A stretch of 64,000 nucleotides of DNA from Paraconiothyrium sp. Pb-2020 (Eukaryota; Ascomycota; Dothideomycetes; Pleosporales; Didymosphaeriaceae): contig JAJUBI010000009.1 of assembly GCA_022419385.1 (NCBI GenBank), positions 186,001-250,000 on the forward strand, read 5' to 3'. The first letter of the stretch is position 1. Every line of letters begins with the position of its first letter. Both the position numbers and the translations under genes were made by a program. Under the pieces are notes generated by a model. The model was not told the DNA's origin. It saw nothing but the letters and a program-made list of their open reading frames with translations, and did not search any database. Below, piece by piece: positions 54,582 to 64,000 of this stretch.

Positions 54582-57413
54582 TTTGAGATAATTCGTCTTT
54601 ATCACGCTCAAATGCATGTACAATCGAGCCTGTTCTATGTATGTATTGATTTCACAATTCGCATTTGTTCAATGCCACCCGATACACCGTCATATCGCAG
54701 GTGCGCCGCTTTCATGATTTTCAGATAAGAAATCGTTCGTCTTTAGTAGCTACCGGTTGCATGCGAGATAGCGCACGATAAACAGGCAGTGTTTGCCAGG
54801 GCGTGTCTCTGGATGCTCGACTATATGAGCCCAGCTGATCTCACCCCAATCCCCACGCATCATCGTCACAGAACATGCCTTCAGATCTATCTCGCATTGC
54901 TTCCCCAAGAAGCATCGCTGCATCAATTACCTGTGCATTGATAGCCATCTTGTTCCGTGTGACATGGCACAGGCTTCACGTTGTGTGCGCCCTTGCTTGT
55001 ACGCTGCAAATAGTCTTCTCAATTGTTGTCTTCTTGATATGTTTTGGTCCACCCCCTTCGCATCGGGACGGCAGACAAGAGAACATCACCACGACCAACC
55101 CCAACCCGAGATGCTCAATAGGGAGCACTCTGTATGGACATACACTTGGTTTTCGACAAGGCTGATTGCTTTTTTTCTTTTCGAAGACGAGCCACTGGGA
55201 TCCCTCCTGAGATAAGCTTGAGAATGCGGATACGGTCATACCGAGGAGGTAACGCGAGACGTCAAGTTTCATGCCGAAAGGGCGGGAATGTACATGGTAG
55301 GAGAGCATGAGGTAGATTTCGGACGACCATGAGGTGAAGAATCCGAGATCACAGCGAAAGAAGAGGTCATACCTAAATTGGAGCAGGGCCACCGCAAAGG
55401 AAGTGCGGTCGCATAGTGGTAGTCAGCTAGAGCGAGAGACGCATCTTGACGTAACCCCGGGAAGAGACCAACAATTGAAGAAAACTCTATCTTTTACAAT
55501 CCGGGACAAATCAAAGACGAGAATTGATAACTCCGCTTCCGGCATTGTTGGCATTCATCCAAGAGCCCGTTCATGGATCTGACTATTTCTGCAATAGCAT
55601 AGGTTCGCGCATTCGCACTTGAAGGCGATTGGCGAGTGTTCGCAGTTTGACTATATGGACAAACGGCCAGTGGTAATGCTGGACGGAGGGACGAGCTGCG
55701 CGGCGTTACATGTCAGGGTTTTCGTTGCAAAGTCTATTGTGATAGCGCTCTTCCAAGATGAAGATCTCTCGATACGGAGACTCTGTCCGCGAGTAAGCAG
55801 GCTGTACCATACCTAGTATCGCTTATTCCCGACTCCAGTAGCTCAAATCGAGATGTTCACGTTTTGCTGCGCATGATCAGTCTGCAAGATGCCTTGACAC
55901 GGAGCTCCTGGCTGTTAATATGTACATGTCTAGGAGCTATGAGTCTTGGAAGAAACCTGCTATTAGGTTTTACGGCTCACTTAATTGCCCCAACGTCTCT
56001 GCTCATAACCGCGAAGGGAGAGTGTTCCATGTGTGAGACGGTGACTCTGAACATGTCGTATTGGTCATCCACATGGCCTAAGCACTCATCCGTGACCTCG
56101 ATCTTCACATAGCGCTCAGCTGACCAGTGTCTATAGTCCTTACCATCTTGCGTACGCTTCCTGCTCCATCCCAGTAAGGTTTGCACCCAAAAAGTGGCGC
56201 GTAATATCCGGCATCCACACGGAACAATCCATTTCTAGGGCAAACTCCTCTTACGACTGCAGATACGTGCGCAAGCGCTCGTCATTTAATGGATAGATCC
56301 GACTCTATGCTATGCCTGGCAGGATCATGGCGTTGGGGACTTAGATACCGAGGACTAAGGCTTCAATACTACAACAAGGTGATTTGGTCTCCCATATTGG
56401 CGCCCACATCACTGCAGTGGGAATAGCTATAAACCATAGTAGCTTCGTCAGAGTCTGATCAGTAGTTCATCGTGGTTTCCGTACTACGACAGTGGCGAAG
56501 AAAATCGGTCCAGCTCTCAGTTTCTTTCCATACTCAAGAACTAACACTACCAGGCCATTAAGTTTGAACTCTGTATATCTCGCCGACCATAACCAAGGCG
56601 TCGGGGGGTTAGAATGTGGATAAAAACCTCGGCTTTTAATTCATCAGGTCCTTCATTGGTACGCCTGCAGGTTGTTGAACGGAAACTTGAGTTTCCGAGC
56701 GGCAGCCACGAACGCCACGCTGCAAGATGTTGTTCTAATAATGCTTGTGCTACCGTTGCGGCCAGATGGAGTTGCGGGGAGCTGCTCTACTGGTGTCGTA
56801 GGCGTGCGACCTCGTCATAATCCAGGATCCGGTGATCGAAACGAGTAGGTAAGCTCCGTGCCCAATCCCGCTTACGGCGATATTGTGCTCCAACGGGTTA
56901 AATGCATCAGGTCCCGTGTGCTGAACGTAGGAACGTCACAACGTGCTCCCGTCGCTAGATGCGGGGAAGGCGTAGATCATGCGCAGATCATCGGCGCTGT
57001 GGCCAATACGCGCGTGCTTATTCCAAAGCTTGATGTTCCCCTCCGGTGACCAAGTCAATGGTACGAATATTTGCTGCAATAATGCGCATGCCGAGGCCTT
57101 GTCCATCTCAAATCCTAGATCAGATCACCAATGGTCTCCAGGGCTTTCCTATTCAGGCAGTGCCTCCGTGCTTCTAGGTACCATTTGAGTCCCATAGTAT
57201 TTTCTTAAACTATACTTTTTCGAATGTGAAATTCGCGGCCAATGCGATGCTCGCAACGGTTTGCATTGCCTCGGTATGAAATATATGAACCTGTGAGTTG
57301 GGTTTTGTACCAACGTTTAGATTGGCCAGCAGGTGGACCTACAGCTTTGATATAAAGCTCCCCACAAAGTCCAGCAACTATGGAACGAACTTCCTTCGAG
57401 ACCAGATTCCACA
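54582..57413. other. 2.8-kb gene-poor, possibly decayed region
   Basis: Several fragments look protein-like but are interrupted. A plus-strand 96-codon frame (54875-55165) has two hydrophobic stretches. A minus-strand frame at 54976-55392 has 'TSWSSEIYLMLSYHVHSRP'. Minus-strand pieces at 55977-56270 ('YVKIEVTDECLGHVDDQYD'; 'MDCSVWMPDITRHF') are broken by stops. I cannot assign any to a family or join them convincingly. The pattern suggests one or more decayed genes. Confidence 0.3.
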
Positions 57414-58829
57414 ATGTTTGTCTCCACTTGTTTACTTTCGCTCACCATTGGAGGTGCACATGCATATCCATGGGTTGCCAAGATGCCTGGCGTAGACTCG
57501 TCTATGCTCACCGGATATAAGCACCGACCACGGCAACAGCCCAGCCCAGAAGCATGCCCGTTCAATGCAAATCATGTGAACGCAGCACCTATTACGGACG
57601 AGTACCCATATAACGGAGCCAAGAATGGTACACCAGGCAAAGGGGTCGGTGGATACCAAGTACCTGCGCCCGGGGATACTGCCCATGCTTTTGAAGCACC
57701 AGGGGCGAACGACATTAGAGGACCGTGTCCTGGGCTAAACACGGCTGCTAATCATCACGTAAGACGTCACCTTGTATGTATCATTGCAAGTTGATGGTGC
57801 TGATTGTGAGCTAGTTCCTTGCGCACGATGGTATCGTGACGTTCAATGAGCTTGTTGATGCTCAGCAAAATGTGTACAACGTTGGCTATGACCTTGCTGT
57901 ACTTCTTGCTGCTCTAGGTCTCACCTTGACTGACGGTAAGATCCATCGAAGTACCCCCTGGGTCACCAGATGCTGATATAGCCTAGGCGACATTGTTACA
58001 GAGAAACTCTCCATAGGTTGCGATGCGACGTCACGAACATCTTTCAGTCCTGTATTGACCGGAAGTGAACCCGGTTTAGATGGCCATAATAAGTTCGAGG
58101 CGGACACATCGCTGACTCGAAACGACTATGTACGTATTTCACCGCGTACCGTCCGTTGACATCTCCAAACTGACCTTACAGTTCCTTGCCAATGGTGATA
58201 ATCACTCAATGAATGCCACTCTCTTCGCCATGATGCAAGAGACGTGCCAAGGCAACTTCAATCGCGAAAACCTAGCCCTTTATCGCTACCAACGGTATCA
58301 ACAGTCCCTTCAAGACAATGGGAACTTTTACTTTGGGCCGCTGTCCCTTCTCCTGTACGGTGCCGCATCCTTCTTGTACGAGCTCATGCCCAACGGCAAT
58401 CACAACTACGCCCCAGACCTGGAAACCATTTCAAGCTTCTTCGGGGCCGAGCAAGCTTCAGATGGCTCTTGGTTCTTCAACAACAAGGAGAAGATCCCGG
58501 ATAACTGGACAAACCGAAAGACACCTTATACCAACACTGATGTCACTACGGAAATCCTCGCACAGTACCTCCTACACCCTGTCCTCTTTGGTGGCACTAC
58601 TGGCGACGGTACTTTCGATGCCATCAACTTCGGTGCTATCAAAGATGGTCAGATAGATCCTAACATCAATGCAACGACAACCAGCTGCTTGCTGTATCAG
58701 CTGTCGACAGGCCAGCTTCCGAGTTCGCTGAATGGCATTATCACACCAACGGTAGAGGCGCTCACTTTCATTGCTACGAAGGTGTCGCCATCGTTTCAAA
58801 ACCTTGGGTGTCCGATTCCCTTGACCTAA
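57414..58829 (+). CDS. Heme-thiolate peroxidase (unspecific peroxygenase/chloroperoxidase family)
   Basis: Exons 57414-57758, 57815-57935, 57987-58129 and 58182-58829 join to 418 aa. The N-terminus is a signal peptide ('FVSTCLLSLTIGGAHA'). 'RGPCPGLNTAANH' contains the proximal Cys (about residue 105) that ligates heme iron in the PCP motif. 'FEADTSLTRNDYFLANGD' is the distal region, with Glu at about 193. The family usually has EHD or EGD here, and this protein has EAD. Asp195 and the following 'NGDNHS' loop are kept. The enzymes are secreted or vesicular and use hydrogen peroxide to oxygenate aromatic or aliphatic compounds or to halogenate. Length and intron pattern fit the long ascomycete group. 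Substrate is unknown. Confidence 0.9.
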
Positions 58830-59513
58830 AGCATCGAATGATTGGTGAAAGGGTCACTTTTTCGTTCACTACGCTGCATACGACTCTGCGGGGATTTGCT
58901 TCAGACTGAATACCTAGGTACTACTCCTTTGGCGTACACAATTTGTCTGTCATGCTGTACATAAACATTCTTGATTTCTGAAAAGCACACATAGTTACTT
59001 CAGGGCATATCAAGGTTACTACTTTGTTCTGCGAAGCACCCGCACGAGCTCTAGCATTACACTACATGTCTGCGCTAATTTTGTGGCTGTAAAATCAAGG
59101 ATTTCTCATCGTACCACAATATGGTACTCGAGATAATGGATGATACTGATATAGTTCGATAACAACATTCCACATCTAAATGAAAGTTTGACAAGCCTTA
59201 CACGCGCTGCTCCAGGGGGACATAAACCGCAGTCTTATGAGAAGCTTTGAACTGTGTTCTATTATATATGGCGTCACGAACTTTTCACCTTGTCTCTAGC
59301 AATCAGCTTTGAAGTTTTCACGGGATCTTCAAGTCTTCATACGCTCCTCGGAGCTATGTTCCTCATGACCGATGCAACATAGCTGCAAAATTACTGGCGC
59401 TGAAGGATGCAACTGGGACTATGTTCTAAGAAGAACACGACCTAAGACTCTGGCAATCGACTACGACATCCAAACTCACCAACAAGTGCCCGTAACCACA
59501 AGGCTGGAGTCCC
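58830..59513. other. Intergenic region
   Basis: This stretch of about 680 bp between plus-strand genes is relatively AT-rich. It presumably holds the 3' UTR of the peroxygenase and the promoter of the next gene. An upstream exon of the ankyrin-like gene may be hidden here, but I could not place one. Confidence 0.35.
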
Positions 59514-60508
59514 ATGTTTTTCGCGGAGTGTCTCCATAGAGCCTGCCTACGAGGATGCGTTACGGCCGTGGAGCTCCTGCTCAAGGTATCTCTGGAGTTC
59601 GCCGATAATCGAGAAGACAACCAAGAATTCTTTCTACAAATTATGCACTCTCTGCTCTTGGTAGCTGTCGAGCTTGGGATATGGGACCTAAGTGACATTC
59701 TTTCGAATTTGACTCTTAGTGGACAACAAGACGACCGTGATTACGAAATCCACGGCCCTCAGGAGGGATATTCTATTCACGAGCTTGCGCCACATAAGCT
59801 TTGGCGTCGTAAGAGCCTCCATGGAAAGAAACGCCTGCTCGCAAATCATCTGGAAATTGTTGCTGCGAAAACAGGCAACCTGTCCTTGCTTGATATGAAA
59901 TCGGCGAAGACCACCGAAATTTGGGTACGTTAGGTGAATCCCCAAGAACCGCAGACGGAACTACAAAAAGACAATTTGAAGGACTACGCTCAAGAGTTCT
60001 GTGAAGATGGAGCACCTGACCTTGCAGACGGTACGTATATCAAATAACCTTACATGTCCGAAACACTACCTGACAATTCGCATAGACGACATTGATTCAC
60101 GAATTGCATTAGAATTAGCTATTGATCATCTAAAATTCAAGCAATATTTGGAACGAGCCGACCATCGCTTCGACACGTTCAGTGACGTTAGTGAGAACAG
60201 AGAGGCAACACTACGGGAAGAGACCTAATCCTCTTTTTCTACTTAAGCTTCGCAGAGCAGCTAGCTTGTATCATACTCCGGGCGGCGCGAAGGACGCACG
60301 TATGGGTCGTGCGCGATACTTGATGAGGAAGATGGGTTTACGCTGGCTGAAGCGGACAAAAGTGTATTTCAGCAGGGAAGGCTTCTTCGGTGTTGTGACA
60401 CGAGTGCTGGAAAGGAACAGACAAGAGAAGGACGGAGATGAGCAAACCAATAGCTTAGTCGAATCCGTACGCTTGGCAGTAAGGGAGAGATGTGAGGAAG
60501 ACTACTAG
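59514..60508 (+). CDS. Ankyrin-like, multi-exon accessory protein (possibly 5'-truncated)
   Basis: Exons 59514-59924, 59955-60030, 60086-60186 and 60248-60508 join with matching phases to 282 aa; each intron is 30-61 bp with GT..AG ends. The first intron, only 30 bp, is unusually short and may be wrong. The start 'FFAECLHRACLRGCVTAVEL' resembles an ankyrin repeat (LHxAC..G....VELLL), and 'LHGKKRLLANHLEIVAAKTG' could be a further repeat. Later exons give 'DDIDSRIALELAIDHLKFKQ' and a basic C-terminus 'RYLMRKMGLRWLKRTKVYFS'. An in-frame stop lies seven codons upstream of the ATG. The N-terminus begins in mid-repeat, so the gene may have lost its 5' part or have an unplaced first exon. Function is unknown. 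Confidence 0.5.
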
Positions 60509-61781
60509 TTTCTTTCATATTAACGAAGTTTTCGTTCATACGACCAAGCTCTTGTAATGTTTCATACGGAAGCCTACTCCTTTCTCTAGTGAAAGCCTCG
60601 CATCAAAGAAGGGCATCATGGAAACCACTACTTACTTAACTACGTCCGCGAATGCAACATGTATATCGGTTCCCTCCATAAGTTTTCCGGCCACCGCCCA
60701 TAGGAGAAGAAAAGGAAAAAGTAGAGATTTCTTAACTATTTTACATATCTAGTTAATTCTAATTACTATATAATAGGCTCCATTAGCTATCTAACGTTAG
60801 GTAACCTATATCTAGTCCTATATTATATCTCTAATTCCTATATTACCTCTACCAACAGTAGGTAGCTAATAGAGCCTAATATATAGTAATTAGAATTAAC
60901 TAGATATATAAGAATCCCTACTTTGCCTTTTCTTCTCCCATGGGCGGTGGCCGGAAAACTTATGGGGGTGATAATAACAGTTTCCGTGCGACGGATCCAG
61001 AAGATGTTGATACAATGGGTAGCATACATCTGACGTACGTCATTCACCTAGACGAAGATACCTACACTTTCAATCCCCTTTCCGAATGACTTCTATTGCA
61101 GTGGTTGAACGAATGAGGTCCTACTTACCGATTGTAGTTCGCTAGTCTTATATCAGGCGATGCCACAACACTTTCCCACTCAGGATTGCTAACCTAGTGG
61201 AAAACGCCCATGCCAGTAGCAAATCTTCCCTAAAATTTGAAATAGGAGGACAACTGCAATCATGATCGCGAGTTTTACTCAAGTAGGTCATAGTGAGATC
61301 CCCACGTTTTCATTTTTCATCGACTATAATCCATGACTGTGTTTAAAATGGATACAAGGCGGCTTACTCATGCTTGATGTTTGGTCGAACGTAATGTTCA
61401 AGTCGTGTATAGTACAGAATTAATTCCTTGAAGGTGTGTAGGTATTTGAGTGGAGTCTTTCAGGCTAAGATTCTAATTTGGAGTAAGATGTATACATGTC
61501 CAGTGGTACCTGGGGAATGGAGAAATGCAATGAGCAGTACAATGAAATGTGCAGAGAGACTATATTCATCCTTTTCTGCACGAAAGAGTTAGAACTAGGA
61601 TATCCTGAGATCCTGTTCTAATTCATAAGATGTCTGTGTTAAACGGGTCTCTGCAGTACATAACCTTGGCCAGCGGAGCGTGACCAATCAATAGAAGTAC
61701 GAAGAGGTAAGCAGCAATTACGAGAAAGTAAAGTAAAGCAATTTGCTATCTCAGCTTAGAAGGGCGAGGAAGTGAAAGGGT
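60509..61781. other. AT-rich intergenic region containing a MITE
   Basis: Besides the foldback element at 60672-60968, this 1.3-kb stretch has no convincing gene. It lies between the 3' ends of the ankyrin-like (+) and HET (-) genes. Confidence 0.5.
60672..60968. mobile_element. Foldback MITE, about 297 bp, with near-perfect inverted halves
   Basis: The left end CCATAAGTTTTCCGGCCACC (from about 60676) and the right end ending GGTGGCCGGAAAACTTATGG are reverse complements. The match continues inward through GCCCAT, a purine-rich GAGAAGAAAAGG block and an AT-rich arm (left CTAGTTAATTCTAATTACTA, right reverse complement the same) nearly to the centre around 60815. It has no coding capacity, so it is a non-autonomous, hairpin-type element. 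I cannot define the target-site duplication or the parent transposon superfamily from this copy. Confidence 0.88.
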
Positions 61782-63251
61782 TCAGCTACTACCGTAAATA
61801 CTAACCAACCTGGCTGCGTTTGGATCCTCATATGGAACTGGGAGCCCCGTAGCAAGGTCAATGACACCTTGAGAAACGTCTACAAAGCGCACCAACAGTC
61901 TTTTACAATCACCCTCAGAAATTGGAATGAGATGCAGCGCATCCTTTAGAGAAAATCGCGCGACCCAGAGTCCATCTCCTGAATCCTGTGAATATGAGAT
62001 CCGGTGCGCTGCACTTTCTTTCAGATATCCTCTTTTGTATTCTGTAAGCCCGTCTTCTAAGTGATAGGCGGTTGTGAAATAAAAAGTTCGAGTGTAAAAC
62101 TCTAGGCCTATACTAGAGCAATATGTGACAGATCTTTCATCCTGTGACGGTCCGGGAATCTCGAGGTAAATTGAATCCGAAGCCTCGGATAGGGATTCGC
62201 TGTCTAAGGCCGTAATCAAAGCTATCGCAGAACACAAACATAATGATCGCTGGGATATGCTGAGAATATGGCGCAGAACGTTGGCCGATGACATATCATA
62301 ATCGATTTTCAGCCGTGCGCCCTCTTCACACAGCGAACGTAGACTGTAAATCCGGTCTCTCGGATTGACACAATGCTTGTTTAGAAATTGCGACAGCATG
62401 GTCAATAGGTATGCATCGTCTGATTTTGGCTGAAGAAATTTGGTGCGGGGATTCAGTTCCACGTCAGAAAGGCGGTCTTCCGGTTTCCTTACTCTCTTTG
62501 GCTGGTTTTTCGCTAGTGTCCAGATACGGAGAAGAAGTAACGATGCATAAAACTCTTTACTTGACCCTGCCCATTGGGCCAGCTGATTGATAATAAATGA
62601 GATCCGTCTTATATCGAGCAAAGAAAGGTCGAGTTCAGCTGTGCCAAATAGTAGCAACACACGGCGTGCGAGAGCTACCTCTTGGGTAATCCACGCCCGA
62701 CTCCAATAAGAATCGACAGCAATGAAGAATTCAGAGATCATGTCATTGTCTTGATAGAGCGTTAGGCTAGGTAGTGTGTTCTGCATATTGATTTGCAACA
62801 TTCTGAGAGCATTCAGATTGACCTCGCTTACTCCAAGCCATGCGATGACTTGTTTTGCGCGAGAATAAATGCTCCCCATTTCAGAGACCTGGTGATTCCG
62901 TTCTTCAAGGTTGTCTTGGTCGATGCAGAGGGCGTCAATCCAGAGGAACTCGCCGATGTACTGTTGGTGAGCGATGTGAAGAAAGCCGTGTAGATTGCGA
63001 AGAACCTCCACCTTTTTGCCGTTGATGACGAGACAATATTGGGAGGATGATTCCGGCGTTCCCCACACATAAGACAGGCAGGTGTAGTCGACTCGCCCAT
63101 GCGATGGCAGGATCGCTCCTTGCACCTCGTCAATAACCCCATGGTATAGAACACATTGGACCAATCCGTTTGGTGAAAGCTCGGGAAGTACTGAGAGTAG
63201 TCGCAAGGAAGTTTGTGTGTGATCCAGGGGCTCATGTTGGAAAGCTTCCAT
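61782..63251 (-). CDS. HET (heterokaryon incompatibility) domain protein
   Basis: This is a single-exon gene of 489 aa from the first ATG at 63251; the frame is open farther upstream but without an ATG. The HET domain at about residues 45-170 shows the three conserved blocks: 'DYTCLSYVWGTPESSS', 'FLWIDALCIDQDNLEERNHQ' and 'MGSIYSRAKQVIAWLG'. 'DSYWSRAWITQEVALARRVL' follows, as usual. The rest is helical with 'NPRDRIYSLRSLCEEGARLK', the common HET-protein follow-up. In fungi such proteins trigger cell death when incompatible hyphae fuse; most are of unknown specificity. It sits beside a MITE and an ankyrin-like gene, a typical accessory neighbourhood. Confidence 0.9.
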   Translation of the reverse strand: MEAFQHEPLDHTQTSLRLLSVLPELSPNGLVQCVLYHGVIDEVQGAILPSHGRVDYTCLSYVWGTPESSSQYCLVINGKKVEVLRNLHGFLHIAHQQYIGEFLWIDALCIDQDNLEERNHQVSEMGSIYSRAKQVIAWLGVSEVNLNALRMLQINMQNTLPSLTLYQDNDMISEFFIAVDSYWSRAWITQEVALARRVLLLFGTAELDLSLLDIRRISFIINQLAQWAGSSKEFYASLLLLRIWTLAKNQPKRVRKPEDRLSDVELNPRTKFLQPKSDDAYLLTMLSQFLNKHCVNPRDRIYSLRSLCEEGARLKIDYDMSSANVLRHILSISQRSLCLCSAIALITALDSESLSEASDSIYLEIPGPSQDERSVTYCSSIGLEFYTRTFYFTTAYHLEDGLTEYKRGYLKESAAHRISYSQDSGDGLWVARFSLKDALHLIPISEGDCKRLLVRFVDVSQGVIDLATGLPVPYEDPNAARLVSIYGSS

Positions 63252-64000
63252 CCTTAGGTCCGTAGTCTTCGGCGAAGCTACATAGTAAGCGCGCTGCAAT
63301 TATTAGAAAGATAGGACGTCGGCGTCGTCCAGATCGGAGTGCCTGGAGAGAGAAAAGAGTCTAAGCGTCTAAGCAGGATAGGCCGGAGTTTTGTTAGGCA
63401 GGCGCGCTGCGAGGCTGAGATTATAATGTCCGCTTGGCATCTCTGTGGCTGAGTTAATGAAAGCGTTTTAGCGATTGGCAAAGCACTCGTGTGGCAGTGA
63501 ATCTGGGAAAACCGGTCAAGACAACGGCGCTTATCTAGCCGAGGCTGTTCAACGTTTGCTTTGCGTTGATTTGTCCACTTGGATTGGCGATAATGATTTT
63601 GTGATTTTGGGGCCGTTGGGCCAAGGAACAAGACGTCCGAAACAAGAACCAAGTAAAGCATTCGGACGTCCATGTTCAGGGCGTCCACTGTGCACCATAC
63701 TCGAAATTATGACGTGGTTCCATCTCTTCGTCGCGCCGAAAGGGAATGAAGTTATACGGCCTCCGAAGCCTGTAGCGCGAGGTAGAACAGGGTGGAGCTG
63801 CCTCGAGAAGTAGATAGACAGGAGCCCCCAACGCGAGTACAATCAGGGAATCTTGTCCTTAATTCTTGAATAAACTGAGATTGGAGAACACCCTTTTCTC
63901 ACTGATCATGGAATCTACCAGAAAGACTTGCGTTGCCAGTCTACAAAGTATACGGTTCTGCACCCTCTCCAAAAAGCAAATGAGGCTTCCGTTTCGCGAG
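63252..64000. other. Right-edge region upstream of the HET gene
   Basis: No supported gene is present. Frames on both strands (63278-63688 minus, 63475-63813 plus) overlap and resemble nothing known. The HET gene's promoter should be here. Confidence 0.4.

Noticed and set aside
47517..58829. A biosynthetic or sugar-utilisation gene cluster (transporter, Zn2Cys6 factor, peroxygenase)
   Set aside because: The genes are separated by unrelated members and gaps, and there is no core biosynthetic enzyme.
60672..60968. A tRNA or other structured RNA gene
   Set aside because: The hairpin is far too long and perfect, AT-rich in the middle and without tRNA box motifs; a foldback MITE fits better.
1..64000. 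Window-wide repeat-induced point mutation
   Set aside because: Only two stop codons look like C-to-T changes. Most genes are intact and composition is not AT-skewed apart from the MITE.

Overview
The window is nuclear DNA of a filamentous ascomycete. The protein-coding genes carry short introns of about 45-75 bp with GT..AG ends and CTAAC/CTGAC-like branch sites. Gene content (AP-3 beta, RhoGDI, KilA-N/APSES membrane protein, p24, SulP, HET, Zn2Cys6, unspecific peroxygenase) is typical of Pezizomycotina. By overall feel I would place it in Dothideomycetes, but nothing here proves the class. Exon joins were worked out by hand from reading frame, splice signals and family expectation.

Layout. 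0-12 kb is mostly housekeeping: the 5' end of AP-3 beta (-), an unrecognised 249-aa protein (+), Rho GDP-dissociation inhibitor (-), a KilA-N/APSES protein with a C-terminal membrane anchor (+), a fused alpha-beta succinyl-CoA ligase-like protein (+), and a zinc-phospholipase-C-like protein (+). 12.5-19.1 kb is accessory: a broken gene, then three consecutive same-strand paralogs (A, B, C; all -) of a two-part family that I do not recognise, with an N-terminal globular domain, a linker and a C-terminal coiled coil. Minisatellites lie in the linkers and upstream.

19-40 kb holds a glutathione S-transferase, a DUF1295/steroid-reductase-like membrane protein, an LAT-type amino-acid permease, a GA4-desaturase/AsaB-like gene interrupted by a stop codon, an F-box-like cysteine-rich protein, an M20 amidohydrolase, a SulP sulfate permease and a large conserved protein. 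40-47 kb holds a low-complexity protein with a conserved C-terminus, a p24 cargo receptor and a Myb/SANT-like protein. 47-52 kb has a sugar transporter, followed by two more members of the two-part family (E, coil only; D, complete). D is flanked by inverted 64-bp repeats. 52-64 kb has a Zn2Cys6 regulator, a 2.8-kb stretch without a clear gene, a heme-thiolate peroxygenase, an ankyrin-like multi-exon gene, a 297-bp foldback MITE and a HET-domain gene.

The most interesting item is the five-member paralog family at two sites about 31 kb apart. Four of the five members keep a phase-1 intron exactly at the domain boundary. The family carries hexapeptide (18-bp) minisatellites in two different linkers, a partial 3' duplication and an exon-2-only member. 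I cannot name its function. The other genes form no evident single pathway or biosynthetic cluster.
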